Source: JALSNL01 sp036479585 (GTDB lineage Bacteria; Bacteroidota; Ignavibacteria; Ignavibacteriales; Melioribacteraceae). From it: 64,000 nucleotides of DNA. The stretch lies in contig OZ245062.1 of the NCBI GenBank assembly GCA_965224785.1, positions 2,728,001 to 2,792,000 on the forward strand, read 5' to 3'. This document shows positions 59,041-64,000 of the stretch, in pieces (position 1 is the first letter of the stretch; each line of letters opens with the position of its first letter). Position numbers and translations under genes: made by a program. The notes beneath the pieces are model-generated. The model was not told where the DNA came from, ran no database searches, and saw nothing but the letters and a program-made list of their open reading frames with translations.

Positions 59041-60378
59041 ATGATTTTAGACAGAACAAAAAAACCAGCCCCAAATGGAAAAATAGTTTTTAATATCCCA
59101 AATATTAAAAACTATACGCTAGAAAATGGATTGAATGTTTTCTTTGTGCAAAAAAACACTTTACCAATTGTACAAATAAATCTTATAGTTCATTCGGGAA
59201 GTAGGTTTGATATAAAAGATAGAAGTGGTAGTTCTAAGTTAACTTCTATGCTTATAGATGAAGGTGCTGGTTCACTTTCAGGACTTGAGATTGACAATGA
59301 AATTGAATCATTAGGCTCTATTCTTAGCACTGATTCTTCAATAGAAAATTCATCTATTTCCCTTATTACATTAAAAGAAAATCTAAAAAGATCATTAGAA
59401 CTATTTTCTCTTGTTCTAAAAGAACCATCATTTAATGATGAAGATTTTCAACGAGAGAAAGAAAAACTTGAAACAACTATTTTGCAATTAAATGATGATG
59501 CTTCTTATCTTGCCTCCACAAAATTTAGGAATGTAATTTTTAGTTCATCACCATACCAATTTCCTAGTTCGGGATTGAAGAATACAACAAGTTTAATAAG
59601 TAACAATGATGTTGAAAACTGTTATGAAAATAATTTTTCTCCAAGCAACTCTTCATTAATTATTGTTGGTGATTTAACAGAAAAAGAATTCCATAATTTA
59701 ACTTCCACTTACTTTGCTGATTGGAAAGCTTCTGCAAAACCAAAACAGTTAAATATAAAGTTTAACAACACAAAAAAACAAATTATAATTATTGATAAAC
59801 CCCAAGCACCACAGAGTGAAATAAGAGTTGGACATATTTCTAAAACTAGAAAAGCTAAGGACTATTTTGCAACAAATATTATGAATTCAATTTTGGGAGG
59901 TCAATTTTCAAGTCGTATAAATCTTAATCTACGAGAAGATAAAGGTTATACTTACGGTGCTCATTCAAATTTCAATTACAATAGTTTTGGTGGTTCTTTT
60001 TCTGTTTCAACATCTGTAAAAGCAGAAAATACTGGCGATGCTCTAAAAGAAATTTTATTTGAACTTAAGAATATTAAAACTTCAATATCTCAAACTGAAT
60101 TAGATTTTTCTAAATCATATTTAACGCGCCGTTACCCTTCAATGTTTGAAACATATTCTCAGCTAGCTAGTAATGCATCGCTCATACCAATTTATGGATT
60201 AGAACTAGATTGTTTTCAAAAATATGTAGCAAATATTTCTAAATGTTCTTTGGAAGATGTATTAAAATCTGCTAACGATAATATTTATTTAGATCAACTA
60301 GTAGTAGTTCTTGTGGGAAATAAGAATAAAATTAGAAAACAGATTAGAAGCTTTGATTCATTTAAGATAATTGAATAG
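59041..60378 (+). CDS. M16-family peptidase homologue lacking the zinc motif
   Basis: A 445-residue M16 protein whose HxxEH site is replaced by GSSKLTSMLIDEG (about 54-66), so it cannot bind zinc there. The C-terminal domain keeps LREDKGYTYGAHSNF with the Arg-Tyr pattern used by non-catalytic M16 subunits for substrate binding. It is probably the partner of a catalytic subunit such as 50245-51507, although the two are not adjacent. No signal peptide is visible. The preceding terminator makes it independent of the OmpA gene. Confidence 0.88.
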   Translation: MILDRTKKPAPNGKIVFNIPNIKNYTLENGLNVFFVQKNTLPIVQINLIVHSGSRFDIKDRSGSSKLTSMLIDEGAGSLSGLEIDNEIESLGSILSTDSSIENSSISLITLKENLKRSLELFSLVLKEPSFNDEDFQREKEKLETTILQLNDDASYLASTKFRNVIFSSSPYQFPSSGLKNTTSLISNNDVENCYENNFSPSNSSLIIVGDLTEKEFHNLTSTYFADWKASAKPKQLNIKFNNTKKQIIIIDKPQAPQSEIRVGHISKTRKAKDYFATNIMNSILGGQFSSRINLNLREDKGYTYGAHSNFNYNSFGGSFSVSTSVKAENTGDALKEILFELKNIKTSISQTELDFSKSYLTRRYPSMFETYSQLASNASLIPIYGLELDCFQKYVANISKCSLEDVLKSANDNIYLDQLVVVLVGNKNKIRKQIRSFDSFKIIE

Positions 60379-60405
60379 CATTCTTGAAGTATAACTATGT
60401 CTAAT

Positions 60406-60434
60406 GTGCCTAGCACTTTGAAAGTGCCAGGTAC
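60406..60434. repeat. GCCAGGCAC-type hairpin repeat, copy 3
   Basis: GTGCCTAGCACTTT (60406-60419) and AAAGTGCCAGGTAC (60421-60434) form a 14-bp hairpin with two imperfect pairs and a one-base gap. It lies between the convergent M16 and YibQ-like genes, and could terminate both. It belongs with copies 1 and 2. Confidence 0.65.
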
Positions 60435-60449
60435 ATGGAAATTTAGTCT

Positions 60450-61454
60450 CTATAACAACCTATATGGAAGGATAACCCTATTCCCTTTCTTCAGATACGA
60501 GTTAATATTTTGTTGGATAGTTTCCCAATCATCAACATCAATAAAAAACATTTTAGATTTTCCAGGAGCAACTTTGTTAAGGTGAAAATTCAAAAGAGAA
60601 TTTAAGTCAGCATTATTTTCGCCTTTCAGGTTTATAAATAATTTTAAGTTAAGTACTTTTCTATTTTTTTTCTTAAACTCTTCTTTCAAATAATTTATAA
60701 AACTGTTAGAATATCCTGTACCCCTCTTACTTACAAAAAAATATTTCGGTGTATTAAATGAAGAAACTATCGATCTAATATTTTTATTTAAAGTATTAAC
60801 ATTAAGATCTTCATCAAGTTCAAATTTTGGTTTATCTGCATCATCGTCTAAATAAATATAGTATGCCCTTTTACTCTTTAATATTTTTTCTGCTATAGGA
60901 ATTGATTCGATTCGAAGTGGAAGCAACACACCAAACTTAATTGGAGTTTTTAATAACTTACTAAATTCAGTTTCATTTAGGTCTTCAATATTTTTTAATA
61001 TAAATGCAACCGATGAATGTGGACGAAGTATTTTCTTAGAATAATTAAGCTCAGCTATTAGTTTAATAAAACTACCAGATCTAATTTCTAAACTTGCTGA
61101 ACCAAAATCTTTTTTCTCTTTTGATGAAATTTTCACTTCCCGATATATAAATCTTTGGCTAAGCTCCTTTAATATCATAGGAATTGCAACATCACTAGGA
61201 ATTTCAATTTCATATTTATAGTTTACTGAATCTAATGTTTCCTTTCTAATTTTCTTTTTATTTACCCATTTGTCTTTAATTCCAAAATTTTTTAATACAT
61301 TTAGAAATGTTCTTTCAATTTCAGATTTTTGAATTTCATCATCACTCCTTAACGGTTCATAATCTGCATCTAACATTCCAAGGACTACATTTAGAAGTAA
61401 TAAAAGAGACGTAAAAACAATTAGTGTATAAATTATTTTCTTTTTTGATTCCAT
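60450..61454 (-). CDS. YibQ-like divergent polysaccharide deacetylase family protein (probable)
   Basis: A 334-residue protein with one N-terminal membrane helix (KKIIYTLIVFTSLLLLLNVVLGML). The C-terminal 200 residues have the layout of the divergent polysaccharide deacetylase family (PF04748): 'VAFILKNIEDLNETEF...L..LKTPIKFGVLLP', then 'KRAYYIYLDDDAD' and a final 'VDDWETIQQNINSYLKKGNRVILPY'. The catalytic residues typical of true deacetylases are not evident. Start chosen at ATG 61452-61454, since the upstream TTG frame lies in a terminator stem. The role in cell-wall metabolism is only suggested. Confidence 0.6.
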   Translation of the reverse strand: MESKKKIIYTLIVFTSLLLLLNVVLGMLDADYEPLRSDDEIQKSEIERTFLNVLKNFGIKDKWVNKKKIRKETLDSVNYKYEIEIPSDVAIPMILKELSQRFIYREVKISSKEKKDFGSASLEIRSGSFIKLIAELNYSKKILRPHSSVAFILKNIEDLNETEFSKLLKTPIKFGVLLPLRIESIPIAEKILKSKRAYYIYLDDDADKPKFELDEDLNVNTLNKNIRSIVSSFNTPKYFFVSKRGTGYSNSFINYLKEEFKKKNRKVLNLKLFINLKGENNADLNSLLNFHLNKVAPGKSKMFFIDVDDWETIQQNINSYLKKGNRVILPYRLL

Positions 61455-61460
61455 AGATAT

Positions 61461-61493
61461 AAAAAATCCCAAACAATTAATTAATGTTTAGGG
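61461..61493 (-). terminator. Intrinsic terminator after the enoyl-CoA hydratase gene
   Basis: On the minus strand CCCTAAACA (61485-61493) pairs with TGTTTGGG (61468-61475) with one bulged base, followed by ATTTTTT (61461-61467). It is 24 bases downstream of the hydratase stop codon. Confidence 0.75.
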
Positions 61494-61516
61494 TATAAAT
61501 AAAATTTAGAGGTTAC

Positions 61517-62299
61517 TTATTTATTTTCAAATTTTGGTTTTCTTTTTTCTAAGAATGCGAGAGTGCCTTCTTTAAAGTCATCAGAGCCACAACACACTCC
61601 AAATAAATTAGACTCTAACTCAATACCTTCTGCTTCGCTAATGTTATCAGTACTAATAACAGCAGAAAGTGCAAGAGAAACTGCTATTTGTCCTTTTGAA
61701 ATAATTTTTTCAGCAATTTTTTCAGATTCATTTAACAAGTCAGAAATAGAATAAATATGATTTACTAATCCAATTCTAAAAGCTTCTTCCGCAGAAATCA
61801 TATCTCCGGTTAAAATCAACTCGGTAGCTCTACCACTATTTATTAGTCTAGCTAATCTTTGAGTACCACCATAACCCGGAATAATTCCAAGACCAACTTC
61901 AGGCAAACCAAACTTAGCATTTTCAGAAGCAACACGAATGTGACAAGCCAATGCAAGCTCGCACCCACCACCAAGAGCAAAACCATTTATAGATGCTATT
62001 GCAGGCTTGCCAAGGTTTTCAATTAAGTTAAATACTTTTTGACCTTTTTGTGAAAACTCTCTACCAGAAATTGAATTACATTTGTTAAGTTCACCAATAT
62101 CAGCTCCAGCAACAAAAGATTTTTCACCAGCTCCAGTTATAATTACAACGTTTGTGTTAGTATCTTTTTTAAGGTAAGTGAATAATTCAAATAGTTCATT
62201 AAATGTTTCTTCATTCAATGCATTTAATTTTTCTGGACGATTAACAACTACAGTTGAAATTTTATTTTGTGTACTAAAAATTAGATTGTTAAAGTTCAT
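61517..62299 (-). CDS. Enoyl-CoA hydratase/isomerase (crotonase family)
   Basis: A 260-residue enzyme that hydrates enoyl-CoA, usually in fatty-acid or butyrate pathways. It has the CoA-binding and oxyanion segments AGADIGEL and NGFALGGGCELALACH, with catalytic glutamates in GGGCE and LPEVGLGIIPGYGGTQRL. It is the normal crotonase length. It is 11 bases after an outer-membrane protein gene, so the operon context does not define its pathway. Confidence 0.92.
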   Translation of the reverse strand: MNFNNLIFSTQNKISTVVVNRPEKLNALNEETFNELFELFTYLKKDTNTNVVIITGAGEKSFVAGADIGELNKCNSISGREFSQKGQKVFNLIENLGKPAIASINGFALGGGCELALACHIRVASENAKFGLPEVGLGIIPGYGGTQRLARLINSGRATELILTGDMISAEEAFRIGLVNHIYSISDLLNESEKIAEKIISKGQIAVSLALSAVISTDNISEAEGIELESNLFGVCCGSDDFKEGTLAFLEKRKPKFENK

Positions 62300-62310
62300 T
62301 ATTTTATTCC

Positions 62311-62907
62311 TTACAATGAAACTGCAATAGGTATTGTTACTCGTACATCAAAAGAAATGAATTGATGGTTTGGCAAGTAATTATAGTTTGCCATAATATC
62401 CATTAAGAAAAGTGTAAATCCGCCTCCGAAATGAAATCCAAATTTTGTCAAGTTTTCAGTCATATCTATTCTACCGGAATCAATCTTATATTGATGAAGC
62501 TTGGATAAGTATGCAACCGTTGCACCAGCTTCTAAAACTGGCATTAGTAAAACAATATCTTCAATAATTGGAGTAAAATAATGTCTTGCACCAACACTAA
62601 ATGAAACCAAATTACCTGCTATGTTTGAATGATCAGTAGTTCTATAAAACTTAAATTCTCCGGGATAATTTTGGTAGCCAACTTTAGCAAACAGAAAGAA
62701 AGGGAATGTTATATTATCGGTATATGATAAAATCACATCGAACCCGACACCTATCGCTTGTTGATCTGCAAACTTACCAATTGGAAACCGAGGACCAACT
62801 CCTGATGTAAGAAGAACTCCTTTTGCTTCACCTAAACTTGAAGATTGCGAGAAACTAACAGAGGTTACTAATAAAATAAATAATAGTATAAGTACGTTTT
62901 TTCTCAA
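62311..62907 (-). CDS. Predicted outer-membrane beta-barrel protein, unknown
   Basis: A 198-residue protein with a signal peptide (KNVLILLFILLVTSVSFSQ). The rest shows alternating strands with glycine and aromatic residues (GVGPRFPIGKF, FLFAKVGYQNY, LVSFSVGARHYF, FGFHFGGGFTLFL) consistent with an eight-stranded barrel. No named family recognised. It lies 11 bases upstream of the hydratase gene and 31 after a membrane-protein gene. Confidence 0.7.
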   Translation of the reverse strand: MRKNVLILLFILLVTSVSFSQSSSLGEAKGVLLTSGVGPRFPIGKFADQQAIGVGFDVILSYTDNITFPFFLFAKVGYQNYPGEFKFYRTTDHSNIAGNLVSFSVGARHYFTPIIEDIVLLMPVLEAGATVAYLSKLHQYKIDSGRIDMTENLTKFGFHFGGGFTLFLMDIMANYNYLPNHQFISFDVRVTIPIAVSL

Positions 62908-62938
62908 TTGCTTTTATCAAAATGTTAATGAATACTTT

Positions 62939-63391
62939 TCAATTAAATAGTTCAGTTCCTACTCCAAATTTATAAACTAAAACTCCACCAAGCTTTGCAG
63001 CAGTAAAGATGAGATATAAACCGACAAGTGCAAAGATAACAAATAAATATTGAAGCTTATGTGCAAACTTCTTTTTTAGAACCAAATATGTTTTAATAAT
63101 TAGTAAAGTAAAAAAATACCAAAGTGTTAAACTAGCAAACTCTTCGTGTTTTTCTATCGCTTCAATAATATCTTTATTAGTTATTTTGTCAATAACTTCT
63201 TGCATTGCTAGGTTACCAGTTAAAGTTGCTGCTAAAGAAGTTATTACAGCAATAAATAATAAAACATGAGAAATAGTTATTAGATATTTTTTTTTGAGAA
63301 ATAGATTTAAGATTTCCAAACCCACAAATGAAAATAGTAGTACAATAGGAAAGTGAATTATTAATGGATGGAGTTCTGCAAATATTTTCAT
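62939..63391 (-). CDS. DUF2231-like membrane protein
   Basis: A 150-residue polytopic protein with four membrane helices and the opening AELHPLIIHFPIVLLFSFVGLEI, the LHPLIVHFPIAL-type signature of DUF2231 proteins. A conserved histidine-rich stretch (EAIEKHEEFASLTLWYF) follows the second helix. These proteins are sometimes found near haem or respiratory genes, but their function is unknown. It lies 61 bases after the truA stop. Confidence 0.75.
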   Translation of the reverse strand: MKIFAELHPLIIHFPIVLLFSFVGLEILNLFLKKKYLITISHVLLFIAVITSLAATLTGNLAMQEVIDKITNKDIIEAIEKHEEFASLTLWYFFTLLIIKTYLVLKKKFAHKLQYLFVIFALVGLYLIFTAAKLGGVLVYKFGVGTELFN

Positions 63392-63452
63392 GAAACTGCT
63401 TTTATTTTAATTCTAACTTTTTTTAGTATCATTTTTTTTGATTTTAGAACTA

Positions 63453-64000
63453 CTAATACTTTACCTTAAAAAGAAATAAACCCTTTGCTGGAACTGCTTC
63501 ACCTCCGGCTTCTCTATCCTCTATCTCTAAAGTATCAAGCAAGTATTTTGGTCCTAAGTCTTTACTGTTAGCATATAAGAGAGTACCAACAACAGTCCTA
63601 ACCATTCCGTGCAAAAATCTATTCGCTTCTATCTTAAAGATAAAAAAATCTTTGGTTTCTCTCCATCTGGCAGTGTAAATATTACAGACTTTGTTTTGTG
63701 TATCAGTTTTTCTTTTACAAAAAGATGTAAAGTTATGCTCACCTAATAAACTTTTACTTAATTCATTTAGATTAAAAATGTTAAGCTTACTAATTGAGTG
63801 ATAATTATAAGAATATTTAGAGTAAAATGGATTTTTATTTTTAGCTATTAAATATAAATAACTTCTTTTTTTTGCATCGAACCTTGAATGGAAATTTTCA
63901 TCGACTTCATTAATATTTTTAATAGCAATTGAAGATGGTATTAAAGAATTTAAGGCGTGTTCGAATTGAAAAATATCTAGATTATTTTCAATCTTAAAAT
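63453..64000 (-). CDS. truA: tRNA pseudouridine synthase A, 3' part (cut by the window edge)
   Basis: The minus-strand frame ends at 63453 and continues past 64000. The visible 181 residues include the family motif FHSRFDAKKRSYLYL (conserved Arg/Tyr of the active site neighbourhood) and FLHGMVRTVVGTLL, then EAVPAKGLFLFKVKY. TruA makes pseudouridine at positions 38-40 of tRNAs. The N-terminal part with the catalytic aspartate lies outside the window, so this is a partial call, but a strong one. Confidence 0.93.
   Translation of the reverse strand, partial: FKIENNLDIFQFEHALNSLIPSSIAIKNINEVDENFHSRFDAKKRSYLYLIAKNKNPFYSKYSYNYHSISKLNIFNLNELSKSLLGEHNFTSFCKRKTDTQNKVCNIYTARWRETKDFFIFKIEANRFLHGMVRTVVGTLLYANSKDLGPKYLLDTLEIEDREAGGEAVPAKGLFLFKVKY

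Noticed and set aside
1..64000. tRNA, rRNA, CRISPR arrays, transposases or prophage genes
   Set aside because: I looked through the intergenic stretches and the open frames by eye and found no cloverleaf, no regularly spaced repeats and no transposase or integrase motifs. A tRNAscan-SE and CRISPR search would be needed to exclude them fully.

Overview
The window is AT-rich (roughly two thirds A+T by eye) and gene-dense, and most genes lie on the minus strand. The organism is a Gram-negative member of the Fibrobacteres-Chlorobi-Bacteroidetes group, most likely an Ignavibacteria-type bacterium. The evidence is a type IX secretion sorting tail of the NYPNPFNPTTNISYSLPESG type, a TonB receptor with a carboxypeptidase-regulatory domain, a tiny AURKAIP1/COX24-type basic protein, an FtsI with a PASTA domain, and recognisable Shine-Dalgarno sequences that most true Bacteroidetes lack. 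This placement is an inference; no rRNA gene is present.

Layout, left to right. 1-3117: a surface-polysaccharide operon (rfbB, a DUF4160/DUF2442 pair, an SLBB export protein and the edge of a probable chain-length gene). 3274-4005: an outer-membrane protein. 4203-20130: a complete division and cell-wall (dcw) cluster, transcribed mraZ-rsmH-ftsL-ftsI-murE-murF-mraY-murD-ftsW-murG-murC-ftsQ-ftsA-ftsZ with overlapping or nearly touching genes, preceded by a 10-nt-phased MraZ box array. 20535-25879: a periplasmic nitrate reductase operon napA-G-H-B-D without napC. 26198-29306: a quinol-oxidising module (Fe-S protein, NrfD-type membrane protein, membrane-anchored cytochrome c), probably linked functionally to Nap. 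29980-32809: a 31-residue basic ribosomal-type protein, a TPR protein, HU and a second TPR protein. 33452-35299: oligoendopeptidase F. 35619-42961: an AddA-like helicase-nuclease overlapped by the end of a very large NtrY-like histidine kinase gene. 43417-44265: an FN3 lipoprotein. 44618-47700: pyrR-pyrB-pyrC behind a PyrR-type attenuator. 48562-55659: a T9SS-exported protein, YajQ, an M16 peptidase, an ENPP-like phosphodiesterase and a TonB receptor. 56027-64000: KdsC, an OmpA protein with three OmpA domains, an inactive-type M16 homologue, a YibQ-like protein, an enoyl-CoA hydratase, two envelope proteins and the 3' part of truA.

Most of the window is core metabolism and is well explained. 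The less ordinary parts are the tight coupling of a histidine kinase to a DNA-repair nuclease, the triple OmpA protein, the DUF4160/DUF2442 pair inside a polysaccharide operon, the structured spacer after ftsZ, the PyrR leader, and two families of short dispersed palindromic repeats (a TGTCATT-ended, MITE-like family and a GCCAGGCAC hairpin family). No rRNA, tRNA, CRISPR array, transposase or prophage was seen.
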